Positions 17,561-28,147 are shown, numbered from the stretch's first letter. The stretch is DNA of 64,000 nucleotides from Pseudomonadota bacterium (GCA_021849425.1 JAJZSY010000012.1:1-64000); one strand, 5' to 3'. Numbers and translations are program-made. Notes: a model not told the origin generated them from the sequence alone.

Positions 17561-18340
17561 GTGTTCCCGCACGATCTGGCCAATCTGGTCTATGGTCCGC
17601 TGCTGGTGCTGGTCCGGATTTCGAGCCTCGTCATGGCCGTGCCGTTCACCGGCAACGGCACCGCGCCGGCGCAACTGCGCATCGGGCTGTCGGTGGCGCT
17701 GACCGCGATCGTCGTGCCGCTGATCGGCGGGGCGATGCCGGGCGTGCCGGCATCGATCCTGGTCTTTGCGCTCGAGATCCTGCGGGAGATCGTCATCGGC
17801 CTTTCGCTCGGCTGGCTGACCGGGGCGATCCTGCTGAGCCTGCCGGTTGCCGGGCAGATCATTTCCTACCAGATCGGCCTTTCGAGCGTGCTGCTGCCCA
17901 ATTCGACGATCGGGCCGAACAGCACCGTCATCGCCAATGCGATGGGATTGCTGCTGCCCGCCCTCGTCTTTGCCAGCGGGATCTTCCTGCTGCCGGTGCT
18001 GGCGATCGTCCGCTCGTTCCGCACCCTGCCGCTGCCTGCCGGACTCGGGGGGGCGAATCTGCCGGCCGCCGGCGTGCTGCTGGACCTCGCGGTGAAGGCG
18101 GTTTCGGCGGAATTCGTTGCAGCCCTGCATCTCGCGGCACCATTTCTCTTCATCGGCCTGGTCTGGCAGGCGGGGCTCGGCCTGATGTCGAAAGCGGCGC
18201 CGAACATCCAGGTCTTCTTCATCGCCGCTCCGCTGCAACTGCTTGGCGGGACGGCGCTGCTGGCCTTTCTCGCCTCGCCGATGATCTCGGTCTGGCATGA
18301 TGCGACGCTGCCGCTGCTGCGGGCCTATGCCGGCTGGTAG
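17561..18340 (+). CDS. fliR: flagellar export gate protein FliR
   Basis: Multi-helix export-gate subunit. From GTG 17561 it is 259 aa, standard for FliR, beginning MFPHDLANLVYGPLLVLVRI. It contains VPFTGNGTAPAQLRIGLSVA and a run of hydrophobic helices through to the C-terminal AYAGW. The same frame is open upstream through fliQ but is not coding there. It starts 2 bp after fliQ. Confidence 0.93.
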   Translation: MFPHDLANLVYGPLLVLVRISSLVMAVPFTGNGTAPAQLRIGLSVALTAIVVPLIGGAMPGVPASILVFALEILREIVIGLSLGWLTGAILLSLPVAGQIISYQIGLSSVLLPNSTIGPNSTVIANAMGLLLPALVFASGIFLLPVLAIVRSFRTLPLPAGLGGANLPAAGVLLDLAVKAVSAEFVAALHLAAPFLFIGLVWQAGLGLMSKAAPNIQVFFIAAPLQLLGGTALLAFLASPMISVWHDATLPLLRAYAGW

Positions 18341-18384
18341 GACCGCCGGCCGGGCCCGGTGGCGTCGGATGAGGCCGTCCGGCC

Positions 18385-19452
18385 ATGGATGACGACAAGG
18401 AAAGTAAAACCGAAGCCGCCACGCCAACCCGGCTGGCGAAGGCGCTCGGCGATCATGGCCAGGGCGCGTCGCGCGAGGTCGCGGCCCTCGCGGGGCTGGC
18501 GGTTGCCTTTGTGTATACCAGCAGCAGGCTGCCCGCGTCCGCCGATCATCTGGTGAGGGTTCTCGCCTCGCTGTTCACGCGAGCCGCGACCATCGATGCC
18601 GGCGCGTCGCTCGGCCGGGCGACATCGCAGGTCGCGGTGGCGGCGGCGGGGGTCGTTCTACCGCTCGCCGCGGCGATGGTGCTGGCGGCGGCGATCGTCA
18701 CGCTGCTGCAGACGGGGATGAAGCTCAACATGTCGGCCGTCGGGTTCAACTTCGCGCGGCTGAACCCGCTGACCGGGCTGACCCGGATGTTCGGCGCCCA
18801 GAGCCTCGGGGTTTCGGCGCAGACCATTCTCAAGCTCGTCGCGATCGGCGGCGCGCTCTATGTCGTCATGGCGGACCGGCTGCGCGGGATCGAGACGCTG
18901 CTGGTCGGCTCGGACATCGCGCTGGTCCGGGCGATTTTTGGCTCGATCGTGGCGATGCTGGGCGGGGCCCTGGCCATCCAGGCGATTGCCGGGCCGCTCG
19001 ACTTCGTCATGACGCGGCGGCGGTTTTCCCAATCGACGAAGATGTCGCAGCAGGAGATCAAGGACGAGCAGAAGGAAATGGAGGGCGATCCGCGGATCAA
19101 GGCGCGGATCAAGGCGGCGCAGACCGCGCTGGCCAAGCGGAGCCTGCAGGTGGCGATGACGCGGGCGGCCGTGGTGGTGACCAACCCGACGCATTATGCC
19201 GTCGCGCTCGAATATCGGCCCGGGCAGGCGGAGGCGCCGAAGATCGTCGCCAAGGGCGTGGACGAGCAGGCCGCGCGCATCCGCGACCTCGCGCGCGATG
19301 CGCGGATTCCGATCGTGCCGAATCCGCCGTTGGCGCGCGCGCTCTTCCAGCAGGAGCTGGAATCGGAAATCCTGCCCGAGCACTACCGGACGGTTGCGGA
19401 GATCATCGCCTATATCTGGCGTCTCGCCGAGAAGCAGGCCCAGCATATCTGA
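18385..19452 (+). CDS. flhB: flagellar export switch protein FlhB
   Basis: Export-gate protein that switches secretion from rod/hook to filament substrates. The 355 aa protein has an N-terminal polar stretch (ESKTEAATPTRLAKAL), four membrane helices and a cytoplasmic domain with the autocleavage motif NPTHYAVALEY. The tail after it (LARALFQQELESEILPEHYR) is conserved. Last gene of the flgB-flhB run. Confidence 0.97.
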   Translation: MDDDKESKTEAATPTRLAKALGDHGQGASREVAALAGLAVAFVYTSSRLPASADHLVRVLASLFTRAATIDAGASLGRATSQVAVAAAGVVLPLAAAMVLAAAIVTLLQTGMKLNMSAVGFNFARLNPLTGLTRMFGAQSLGVSAQTILKLVAIGGALYVVMADRLRGIETLLVGSDIALVRAIFGSIVAMLGGALAIQAIAGPLDFVMTRRRFSQSTKMSQQEIKDEQKEMEGDPRIKARIKAAQTALAKRSLQVAMTRAAVVVTNPTHYAVALEYRPGQAEAPKIVAKGVDEQAARIRDLARDARIPIVPNPPLARALFQQELESEILPEHYRTVAEIIAYIWRLAEKQAQHI

Positions 19453-19508
19453 GCGGTATGGCTGGGCGGTATGTCCGGCAGGGGCGGCGGATTGTCCGGC
19501 GTGCCGGG

Positions 19509-19532
19509 CCGGGTGACGCGCCGGGTGACGCG
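19509..19532. repeat. 12-bp tandem duplication
   Basis: CCGGGTGACGCG occurs twice head to tail in the 96-bp gap between convergent flhB and the LON-domain gene. It is probably a neutral local duplication. Confidence 0.7.
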
Positions 19533-19548
19533 CTCTGGCGGCCGGTGT

Positions 19549-20220
19549 TCAGCCGCGGCGGGCGTTGATCTCGAGGATCGCCAGCAGGGCTTCCGCCCGC
19601 TCGGCCTCGTTTTTCGCCTCGAGCAGCACCTGTTTTTCCGCCGGGCTGAAGGGGCAGGCCATGCAGAGCGTGACGATCAGGGCCTCGTCGGAAATTTCCT
19701 CGATCGCGTCCCAGTTCGCATCAATTCCGGTTGCCTCGAAATAGTGGCCGAGCGCCTCGACCAGCATGGCGCGGGTCACCGGCGCGGCGTCGTCCACGGG
19801 GTTGCCGGAGAGGGCCGCGACATCGTCGCGGAAAGCGGAGACATCGCCCTGCACCCGCCGGTAGCCGCGGCGCATTTCGGCCTCCTCGACGACCTCGAAG
19901 CGCATCAGCCCGGTCAGGGTGATGAGGTAGCGGCCATCCTCGGTCTCGCTGAAGGCGGTGATCCGGCCGAGGCAGCCGACGCGGTGGATGGCCGGGCCGT
20001 GCTCGGTGCGCGGCGCGTCCGGCAGGGGCTGGATCATGCCGAACAGGCGGCCGGCGGCCATCGCGTCGTCCACCATCGCGAGGTAGCGCGGCTCGAAGAT
20101 GTTGAGCGGCAGCCGCCCGCCGGGAAACAGCACGGCGCCGGTGAGGGGAAAGACCGGAAAGACTTCCGGCACCCCTTCCAGCCGCGCGTGAGCGCCTGAC
20201 ATGCCGAACAGCGAACTCAA
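19549..20220 (-). CDS. LON peptidase substrate-binding domain protein
   Basis: 223 aa consisting of the Lon N-terminal (PUA-like) domain alone, without AAA+ or protease parts. The start region reads FPVFPLTGAVLFPGGRLPLN and then IFEPRYLAMVDDAM, typical of the family. Possible adaptor or substrate-recognition protein; the molecular role of stand-alone members is not established. The ATG overlaps the stop of the thioredoxin/TPR gene (ATGA), so the two are co-translated. Confidence 0.88.
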   Translation of the reverse strand: MSSLFGMSGAHARLEGVPEVFPVFPLTGAVLFPGGRLPLNIFEPRYLAMVDDAMAAGRLFGMIQPLPDAPRTEHGPAIHRVGCLGRITAFSETEDGRYLITLTGLMRFEVVEEAEMRRGYRRVQGDVSAFRDDVAALSGNPVDDAAPVTRAMLVEALGHYFEATGIDANWDAIEEISDEALIVTLCMACPFSPAEKQVLLEAKNEAERAEALLAILEINARRG

Positions 20221-21158
20221 CTGAACAACAGCGCGGAGAGCTTGCGCCGGGCGGCCATCGTGTCGGCGTCGTCAACGCCCCAGGCGTCGAAGAACTTGAG
20301 GAGCTGGAGCCGGGCGGCGTCGTCGTTCCAGCCACGCTGGCGGCGCATGATGTCGAGCAGGGCGTCGGCGGCCTCGGTGCGGTTGCCGGTCGCGTTCAGC
20401 GCGACCGCCAAAGCGAGGCGGGAGTCGTGATCGTTTTCGTTCGCCGCGAGCTTCTGTTGCAGCTCGGCGAGCTGGCGGGCGGCGGCGCGGCCCTCGCGCG
20501 CCACCGAGAGCGCCGTTTTCGCCGCGGTGATTTCGGCGTGATCGGCGAGGGCGGGCGGGATTTCGGCGAGGATGGCGGCGGCGCGGTCGTCCGCGCCGAG
20601 GGCGATCAGGGCGCGGACCAGGCCGGCCCAGGCCTCGGGGCGGTTTTCATCCTCATCGAGCGCGGCGCCGAAGAGCGATGCGGCTTCCTCCGCCCGGTTG
20701 CCCTCCATCGCCGCGCGGGCCTGGGCGATCAGGTCCGCCGAGGGGGCGGACGAGCCGGCGGCCTTGAGCAGGGCGTCGACGAAGCGGCGCACGTCGCTTT
20801 CCGGCAGCGCGCCCTGGAACAGGTCGGCGATCTGTCCCTGCCAGAAGGCGGCGACGGTGGGGACGGATTGCAGCGGCAGGCCGAGGCTGGCGAGCTGCTG
20901 GACGAGGGCGCGGTTCTGGTCAATGTCGATCTTGACCAGGCGGATGCGCCCGCCATAGGCCCGCACCACCTTTTCGAGCGTCGGCGTCAGGGTCTTGCAG
21001 GGGCCGCACCAGGTCGCCCAGAAATCGACCAGCACCGGCACCTTGCGCGATGCCTCGACGACATCGGCCATGAAGGTGGCCTGGCTGCCTTCGATGATCT
21101 GGGCGTCGGCGCCGGCCGGGCGCCGCGCATCGGGGTCTGTCAGATGATCCATGGTCAT
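20217..21158 (-). CDS. cnoX: thioredoxin-TPR co-chaperone CnoX (YbbN)
   Basis: A thioredoxin domain (about residues 20-130) with an intact active site WATWCGPCKTLTP is followed by a TPR-type C-terminal half (about 140-310). The family is CnoX, a holdase/redox protector that hands clients to GroEL or DnaK. The E. coli homologue lacks the CxxC pair, whereas this one keeps it, so disulfide chemistry is possible. At 313 aa it is slightly longer than E. coli CnoX. It is coupled to the downstream LON-domain protein, suggesting a stress or proteostasis unit. Confidence 0.88.
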   Translation of the reverse strand: MTMDHLTDPDARRPAGADAQIIEGSQATFMADVVEASRKVPVLVDFWATWCGPCKTLTPTLEKVVRAYGGRIRLVKIDIDQNRALVQQLASLGLPLQSVPTVAAFWQGQIADLFQGALPESDVRRFVDALLKAAGSSAPSADLIAQARAAMEGNRAEEAASLFGAALDEDENRPEAWAGLVRALIALGADDRAAAILAEIPPALADHAEITAAKTALSVAREGRAAARQLAELQQKLAANENDHDSRLALAVALNATGNRTEAADALLDIMRRQRGWNDDAARLQLLKFFDAWGVDDADTMAARRKLSALLFS

Positions 21159-21263
21159 GATCCGTTTCTATGCCTCACTAGATGATAGACAACGGCGCCG
21201 GTGCAAGCCAGTCGCACGCATGGGTGCGTGAAATGGGGCGCGGAACCGGGTGCGGGAGGGATT

Positions 21264-21626
21264 TTATGGGGTGTCGCGCCGCAGTCCGGCGGCGTCGAGC
21301 GCCTTGAGATAGGCGGCCCAGCGCTGGGCGTGCTCGCGGCCCAGCCGGTGCAGGTAGTCCCATGAATAGATGCCGGTGGAATGGCCGTCGTCGAAGGTGA
21401 TCCGCACGGCGTAGTGGCCGTTGGGTTCCAGCCGGGTGATGCCGACGCCCCGCTTGCCGGCGACGAGCTGGCGCTCGGCGGGGCTGTGGCCCTGAACCTC
21501 GGCGCTCGGGCTCTCGACGCGGAGATATTCGGCATCGAGCGCGAAATGCGCGCCGTCGGCGAAGCTGATCTCCAGCACCCGCTCGGCGCGGCGCAGGCGC
21601 AGTTCGGTGGGTTCGGGCGCGGTCAC
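21264..21626 (-). CDS. DUF971 domain protein
   Basis: 120 aa made almost entirely of a DUF971/GBBH-like N-terminal domain: [20 protein letters not shown] near the start, later the [20 protein letters not shown] core. In other proteins this domain sits before gamma-butyrobetaine hydroxylase or in iron-sulfur (Mrp/ApbC-linked) contexts; the stand-alone function is unknown. The ATG overlaps the trm112-like stop (ATGA). Confidence 0.82.
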   Translation of the reverse strand: MTAPEPTELRLRRAERVLEISFADGAHFALDAEYLRVESPSAEVQGHSPAERQLVAGKRGVGITRLEPNGHYAVRITFDDGHSTGIYSWDYLHRLGREHAQRWAAYLKALDAAGLRRDTP

Positions 21627-21808
21627 GGCTCGATCTGGCGGGCTTCGTCGACCAGCATGATGGGAATGCCGTCGCGCACGGGGAAGGCGAGGCCCGCGGT
21701 GGGGCTGATCAGCTCGGCGGCCTCGCGGTCGTAGATCAGCTTGCCCTTGGTCAGCGGGCAGACCAGGACTTCGAGAAGGCGAGGGTCGATCGGCGCGGTA
21801 TCGGCCAT
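21623..21808 (-). CDS. Trm112 family protein
   Basis: 61 aa, a compact Trm112/UPF0434 protein: [20 protein letters not shown] followed by [20 protein letters not shown]. Bacterial members are thought to partner methyltransferases; the eukaryotic homologue activates tRNA and rRNA methyltransferases. ATG 21808 is chosen because AGGGG lies 9 nt upstream. tRNA-Arg lies immediately upstream on the same strand. Confidence 0.88.
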   Translation of the reverse strand: MADTAPIDPRLLEVLVCPLTKGKLIYDREAAELISPTAGLAFPVRDGIPIMLVDEARQIEP

Positions 21809-21916
21809 GAAGGACATCCCCTGAAATGAACCCGATGCGGCGGAGCTGGCGCGGCGGCCGGGATTGGCAAGGTCCGGTCGGCGAGGTCGGGCGGCGTGCG
21901 CCAGCATCGCGACATA

Positions 21917-21993
21917 TGGCGGACCCGAAGAGACTCGAACTCCTAACCCCCAGATTCGTAGTCTGGTGCTCTATCCAGTTGAGCTACGGGTCC
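21917..21993 (-). tRNA. tRNA-Arg (anticodon ACG)
   Basis: 77-nt cloverleaf including a genome-encoded CCA. The acceptor GGACCCG pairs with CGGGTCC, the anticodon loop reads CTACGAA, and the T arm carries GTTCGAGTC. Anticodon ACG (A34 presumably modified to inosine) reads CGN arginine codons. Confidence 0.97.
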
Positions 21994-22123
21994 GCCGTGG
22001 GAGGCGCATTAGCGGATCGGCGGCGATCCCGCAACCCCATGGGACGGTTGTGTGCGCCGCATGACATGGCGGAGGGGCGCAAATCCGGTTTCGCGGCGGG
22101 GCGGGGCGTGCTAAGCCGCCGCA

Positions 22124-22572
22124 ATGAGCGAGACAAGGACACTGGTGGTCGGCGCCGATCATGCCGGGTACGAACTGAAGGACCGGCTGGCGGAGGCCGC
22201 GCGCAAGGCGGGGTGGGACGTGGTCGATTGCGGCACCAATTCGCCGGCGAGCGTCGATTATCCCGACATCGCCCATGCGGTGAGCGCGCGCGTCGAGGCC
22301 GGGGCGGCGCGGTTCGGGCTGCTGGTCTGCGGGTCGGGCATCGGGATGGCGATCGCGGCGAACCGGCATGAAGGCGTGCGCTGCGCCCAGGCCCATACGG
22401 CGACGGAGGCGCGGCTTTCGCGCCAGCACAACGACGCCAACATATTAGCGCTGGGTGCGCGGCTGACCGGCGAGGTGGTCGCGCTCGAAGCCCTCGACGC
22501 GTTTCTGACCACCGAGTTCGAAGGCGGCCGGCATCAGGGCAGGGTCGCCAAACTCAATCCGGAGCCAAAAGC

Positions 22573-22576
<4 letters not shown>
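22124..22576 (+). CDS. rpiB: ribose-5-phosphate isomerase B
   Basis: 150 aa RpiB/LacAB-type isomerase interconverting ribose-5-phosphate and ribulose-5-phosphate. Features are [13 protein letters not shown] near the start, [14 protein letters not shown], the catalytic-cysteine segment [16 protein letters not shown] and the [17 protein letters not shown] motif. Its stop overlaps the glyA start by 4 bp, so the two are coupled, an arrangement common in alphaproteobacteria. Confidence 0.96.
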
Positions 22577-23871
<1,295 letters not shown>

Positions 23872-23878
23872 ATGCGCG

Positions 23879-24334
23879 GTGCGCTGCCCGTTCTGCGGTG
23901 AGGCCGACACCCAGGTGAAGGACAGCCGGCCGGCGGAAGATGGCACCGCCATCCGCCGCCGGCGCTTCTGCCCGCAATGCAGCCAGCGCTTCACCACCGT
24001 CGAGCGGGTGCAGCTGCGCGAGCTGGTGGTGATCAAGGCGGATCAGCGACGGGTCGGTTTCGACCGCGACAAGCTGGCCCGCTCGATTCGTACCGCGCTG
24101 CGCAAGCGGCCGGTGGATGACGAGCGGATCGAGCGGATCGTCAATGGCATCGTCCGCAAGCTCGAAGCCTCGGGCGAGGCGGAAATTCCTTCGAGCGAGA
24201 TCGGCGAGCTGGTGATGGATACGCTGAAGGAGGTCGACGCGGTGGCGTATGTGCGCTTCGCCTCGGTCTATCGCGATTTTCGTGAAACCAAGGATTTCAA
24301 GGCTTTCCTTGGCACGATGGACCAGCCGAAATAG
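23879..24334 (+). CDS. nrdR: transcriptional repressor NrdR
   Basis: Represses ribonucleotide reductase genes in response to ATP/dATP. From GTG 23879 it is 151 aa: an N-terminal zinc ribbon ([17 protein letters not shown], then [17 protein letters not shown]), then an ATP-cone domain ([20 protein letters not shown]). Placed between glyA and ribD in the usual alphaproteobacterial order. ribD starts 2 bp later. Confidence 0.97.
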   Translation: MRCPFCGEADTQVKDSRPAEDGTAIRRRRFCPQCSQRFTTVERVQLRELVVIKADQRRVGFDRDKLARSIRTALRKRPVDDERIERIVNGIVRKLEASGEAEIPSSEIGELVMDTLKEVDAVAYVRFASVYRDFRETKDFKAFLGTMDQPK

Positions 24335-24336
24335 GC

Positions 24337-25428
24337 ATGGACGATCTGGCCCCGATGCGTTCCGCCCTCGCGCTCGCCCGGCGCGGCCTGGGCGAGACCT
24401 CGCCCAATCCGAGTGTCGGCTGCGTGATCGTGCGGCAGGGAAGGGTGGTCGGGCGCGGACGGACGGCGCCCGGCGGGCGGCCGCACGCGGAAACCGAGGC
24501 CCTGGCCATGGCCGGGGACGCGGCGCGCGGGGCGACCGCCTATGTCACGCTCGAACCCTGCGCCCATCATGGCCGGACCCCGCCCTGCGCGGAGGCGTTG
24601 ATCGCCGCCGGGATCGCGCGCGTCGTCATCGCCATGACCGATCCCGACCCGCGGACCGATGGCGCGGGCATCGCCCGGCTGCGCGCCGCGGGGATCGAGG
24701 TGGTGACGGGGGTGGGGGAAGCGGAGGCGGCGGAGATCAATGCCGGGTTCATCCTGCGGGTGCGCGCCGGGCGGCCGCTGGTGACGCTGAAGCTCGCGAC
24801 CTCGCTCGACGGGCAGATCGCGACCCGGACCGGGGCAAGCCAGTGGATCACCGGGGCGGCGGCGCGCCAGCTGGGCCACGCGCTGAGGGGGATGCATGAC
24901 GCGGTGATGGTCGGGGTGGGGACGGTGCTGGCCGACGACCCCGAACTGACCTGCCGGATCGAGGGATTTCGGGCGCGCCCGCTGGTGCGGGTGATCGTGG
25001 ATTCGCATTTACGGATTCCGCTGGATGGCCGGCTGGCGCGCGGGGCGGCGCGCGATCCGCTGTGGATCGTGCATCGCGACGGCGCCGACCCGGCGCGGCG
25101 GGCGGCGCTGCTGGCGCTGGGCGCGCGCCTGTTCGAGGTGCCGGCGGCGCCGGTGGGCGTCGATCTCGGCGCGGCCTTCGCCGCGCTGGGGGCGGCGGGG
25201 CTGACCCGCGTGCTGGCCGAGGGCGGCGGCACTCTTGCGGCCGCGCTGATCCGCGCCGATCTGGTGGACCGGCTGGAATGGTTCACCGCGCCGATCGTGA
25301 TCGGCGATGACGGGATCGGCGCGGTGGCGGGATTCGGCATCGAGACGCCGGCGGCGGCGGCGCGGTTCGCGCGCCTTGGCGAAACGGAGTGCGGCGGCGA
25401 CCGCCGCGCGCGCTATCGGAGGGACTGA
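24337..25428 (+). CDS. ribD: bifunctional riboflavin deaminase/reductase RibD
   Basis: 363 aa. The N-terminal deaminase has the zinc ligands HAETEAL and PCAHHGRTPPCAEAL, and the C-terminal reductase has KLATSLDGQIATRTGASQWI and AEGGGTLAAALI. It performs two successive steps on the GTP-cyclohydrolase product. It is compactly arranged with nrdR upstream and ribE 3 bp downstream. Confidence 0.96.
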   Translation: MDDLAPMRSALALARRGLGETSPNPSVGCVIVRQGRVVGRGRTAPGGRPHAETEALAMAGDAARGATAYVTLEPCAHHGRTPPCAEALIAAGIARVVIAMTDPDPRTDGAGIARLRAAGIEVVTGVGEAEAAEINAGFILRVRAGRPLVTLKLATSLDGQIATRTGASQWITGAAARQLGHALRGMHDAVMVGVGTVLADDPELTCRIEGFRARPLVRVIVDSHLRIPLDGRLARGAARDPLWIVHRDGADPARRAALLALGARLFEVPAAPVGVDLGAAFAALGAAGLTRVLAEGGGTLAAALIRADLVDRLEWFTAPIVIGDDGIGAVAGFGIETPAAAARFARLGETECGGDRRARYRRD

Positions 25429-25431
25429 GCG

Positions 25432-26046
25432 ATGTTCACCGGGATCATCACCGGGGTTGGCGCGGTGCGCGAGGTGCGGCCCGGCGGGGCGGCGACGGAT
25501 ACGCGGCTCGTGATCGGCGTGCCGGCGGACAACCCCGCCTGGGCGGGGATCGGCGAGGTGGCGCTCGGCGCGTCGATCGCGTGTTCGGGCTGCTGCCTGA
25601 CCGTGATCGAGCGGGGGGCGGACTGGTTCGCCGTCGAGGTTTCGGGGGAGACGCTGTCGAAGACGACGCTCGGCACCTGGCGGGCGGGGACGGCGGTCAA
25701 TCTCGAACGGGCGCTGCGGATGGGCGACGAGCTGGGCGGGCATGTCGTCTCCGGCCATGTCGACGGGCTGGGCGAGGTGGTCTCGACGCGGCCGGAGGGC
25801 GGTTCGACGCGGTGGCGCTTCGGCGTGCCGCGCGACCTCGCCCGTTTCATCGCGCCGAAGGGCAGCGTTGCGGTCAATGGCGTGTCGCTCACGGTCAACG
25901 AGGTTGACGGCGCGGAATTCGGGGTGAACATCATCCCGCACACGGAAACGCATACCAGCTTCGCCACGCTGGCGGTGGGCGATGCGGTGAATATCGAAAT
26001 CGACATGCTGGCGCGCTATGTGGCGCGGCTGGCGGAGGCAGGCTGA
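25432..26046 (+). CDS. ribE: riboflavin synthase alpha chain
   Basis: 204 aa, with the duplicated lumazine-binding barrels typical of riboflavin synthase. It begins MFTGIITGVGAVREV and contains CSGCCLTVIE and GHVVSGHVDGLGEV, then the second-half VNGVSLTVNEVDG and NIIPHTETHTSF. It dismutates two lumazines to riboflavin. The stop overlaps the next ATG by one base. Confidence 0.96.
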   Translation: MFTGIITGVGAVREVRPGGAATDTRLVIGVPADNPAWAGIGEVALGASIACSGCCLTVIERGADWFAVEVSGETLSKTTLGTWRAGTAVNLERALRMGDELGGHVVSGHVDGLGEVVSTRPEGGSTRWRFGVPRDLARFIAPKGSVAVNGVSLTVNEVDGAEFGVNIIPHTETHTSFATLAVGDAVNIEIDMLARYVARLAEAG

Positions 26047-27173
26047 TGGACCATCTGAAGACCGCGTCGTTGCAGGAATATCTGGCATCGGCCGAGGAGA
26101 TCATCGAGGAGGCGCGGGCGGGGCGCATGTTCATCCTGGTGGATGACGAGGACCGCGAGAACGAGGGCGACCTCGTGATCCCGGCGCAGTTCGCCACACC
26201 GGATGCGGTGAATTTCATGGCCCGGCACGCCAGGGGGCTGATCTGCCTCGCGCTGACGCGGGCGCGCTGCGAGACGCTGGGGCTCAAGCTCATGGCGCAG
26301 TCGAACGGGTCGCGGCACGAAACCGCCTTCACCGTGTCGATCGAGGCGCGCGAGGGGGTGACGACGGGGATTTCCGCCGCCGACCGGGCGCGCACCGTCG
26401 CGGTGGCGATCAACCCGGAATGCGGGGCGGCGGACATCGTGACGCCGGGGCATATCTTTCCGCTGATGGCGCGCGACGGCGGCACGCTGGTGCGCACCGG
26501 CCATACCGAGGCGGCGGTGGATATCGCGCGGCTCGCCGGGCTGACGCCGGCCGGGGTGATCTGCGAGATCATGAACGACGACGGGACGATGGCGCGGCTG
26601 CCGGACCTCGTGTCGTTCGCGCAGTATCACAACCTCAAGCTCGGCACGATCGCCGACCTGATCGCCTATCGGCGGCGGATGGAGAAGCTGGTGCGGCGCG
26701 CGGGCGACGGGATGATCACCGATGGCGCCGGCCAGCAATGGCGCAGCGTGGTCTATGAGAACACGATCGACCGGGTCGAGCATGTGGCCCTCGTCAAGGG
26801 CGATATCGCCGCCGACGAGCCGGTGCTGGTGCGGATGCACGCGGTCAGCACCATCGACGATATTCTGGGCGGCGACCATATCCGCGATCTCCGGCGGGCG
26901 ATGGCGCAGATCGCGCAGTCGGGCCGGGGGGTCGTCGTGCTGATCCGCGAGGCGCGGCCGGATGCGGTGTCCTCAAGGTTGCAGCAGATCGTCGGCGGGG
27001 CGCGCACCGGCGCGGTGCTGCGCGACTATGGCGTGGGCGCGCAGATTCTCGCCGATCTCGGCGTGCGCGACATGGTGCTGCTGTCGAACCACAAGCGCGC
27101 CGTGGTCGGGCTTGAGGGCTACGGGCTGAACATCGTCGAACAACTGCCGATCGAGGAGCCCGCGAGGTCATGA
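26046..27173 (+). CDS. ribB: DHBP synthase with degenerate GTP cyclohydrolase II domain (RibBA-like)
   Basis: 375 aa. The N-terminal 205 residues are a complete 3,4-dihydroxy-2-butanone-4-phosphate synthase (DDEDRENEGDLVIPAQF, then RTGHTEAAVDIARLAGLTP). The C-terminal part resembles GTP cyclohydrolase II (VRMHAVSTIDDILGG, RDYGVGAQILADLGV, GLEGYGLNIVEQLPI). The segment that should carry the three zinc cysteines has none, so cyclohydrolase activity is not expected. Such RibBX proteins are known in alphaproteobacteria, where a separate RibA supplies the activity; none is in this window. Confidence 0.93.
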   Translation: MDHLKTASLQEYLASAEEIIEEARAGRMFILVDDEDRENEGDLVIPAQFATPDAVNFMARHARGLICLALTRARCETLGLKLMAQSNGSRHETAFTVSIEAREGVTTGISAADRARTVAVAINPECGAADIVTPGHIFPLMARDGGTLVRTGHTEAAVDIARLAGLTPAGVICEIMNDDGTMARLPDLVSFAQYHNLKLGTIADLIAYRRRMEKLVRRAGDGMITDGAGQQWRSVVYENTIDRVEHVALVKGDIAADEPVLVRMHAVSTIDDILGGDHIRDLRRAMAQIAQSGRGVVVLIREARPDAVSSRLQQIVGGARTGAVLRDYGVGAQILADLGVRDMVLLSNHKRAVVGLEGYGLNIVEQLPIEEPARS

Positions 27174-27652
27174 GCACCGCCGATGCCCCCGAAGCCGAGG
27201 TGCCGGACGTGCCGGGCCCGGCGCCGCGCGTCTTGCTGATCCGCGCGCCGTATTATCGCCAGGTCGTCGACGGGATGACCGATGCGGCGGTGATGCTGCT
27301 CGGCCGCGCCAATGCGACGATCGAGACGGTGGATGTCGCCGGCGCGTTCGAGCTGCCGCAGGCGCTCGCCATCGCGCTGCGCGGGCGGGCGCGGTTCGAC
27401 GGCTATGTGGCGCTCGGCTGCGTCGTGCGCGGCGAGACCGATCATTACGAGTTCATCTGCGATTCGGCGATGAACGGGCTGATGCAGGTGGCGATCGACC
27501 ACGCCGCGCCGCTCGGGACGGCGCTGCTCACCGTCGATACGCTCGCGCAGGCGGAAGCGCGCTCGGCCGAGACGGGCTCAAACAAGGGGGCGGAGGCGGC
27601 TTCGGCCTGCCTGCGGCAGATCGCGCTCGCGCGGCGGATGGGCCTCGCATGA
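27170..27652 (+). CDS. ribH: 6,7-dimethyl-8-ribityllumazine synthase
   Basis: 160 aa lumazine synthase condensing the RibD and RibB products. Family features are VDVAGAFELPQALAIALRG and GYVALGCVVRGETDHYEFIC (cited in part), then TVDTLAQAEARS and NKGAEAASACL. It overlaps the upstream ribB end and the downstream nusB start by 4 bp each, so the operon is translationally coupled. Confidence 0.96.
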   Translation: MSTADAPEAEVPDVPGPAPRVLLIRAPYYRQVVDGMTDAAVMLLGRANATIETVDVAGAFELPQALAIALRGRARFDGYVALGCVVRGETDHYEFICDSAMNGLMQVAIDHAAPLGTALLTVDTLAQAEARSAETGSNKGAEAASACLRQIALARRMGLA

Positions 27653-28146
27653 AGCCCGCAGCGAAAGGCGCGCGGCCGCGCACCCTGGCGCGGGCCGCCG
27701 CGGTGCAGGCGCTCTATCAGTGCGAGCATGCCGGGGAGACGGCGGAAACCGTGATCGACCAGTTCGTCCGCCATCGCTTCGGGCGGATGGCCGGGCTGCT
27801 CGATGCCGGGGAGAGCGAGGTGGCGCCGCCGGACGTGCCGCTGTTCTCGCGCATCGTCCGCACCGCGACGGCGCAGCAGGACGTGGTCGATCCGCTGATC
27901 GCCGGGGTGCTGCCGGAGGCCTGGCCGATGCCGCGGCTCGACCCGGTGCTGCGCGCGCTGCTGCGCGCCGCCGGCGCCGAGCTGTGGATGACCGACGGGC
28001 CGCCGGCGCGCGTCGTCATCAACGAGTATCTCGACGTGGCGCACGGGTTTCTCGAAGGCGAGGCGGTGCAGATGGGCAATGCCGTGCTCGACCGGATCGC
28101 CCGCACGCTGCGGGAGGGCGAGTTCGCCGGCGAGGCCCGGGCTTGA
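27649..28146 (+). CDS. nusB: transcription antitermination factor NusB
   Basis: 165 aa helical protein binding boxA RNA with NusE during rRNA transcription. N-terminal RTLARAAAVQALYQCEHAGE and C-terminal VINEYLDVAHGFLEGEAVQM fit the NusB fold. The ribH-nusB-thiL order is a widespread proteobacterial linkage. Confidence 0.95.
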   Translation: MKPAAKGARPRTLARAAAVQALYQCEHAGETAETVIDQFVRHRFGRMAGLLDAGESEVAPPDVPLFSRIVRTATAQQDVVDPLIAGVLPEAWPMPRLDPVLRALLRAAGAELWMTDGPPARVVINEYLDVAHGFLEGEAVQMGNAVLDRIARTLREGEFAGEARA

Positions 28147-28147
28147 G

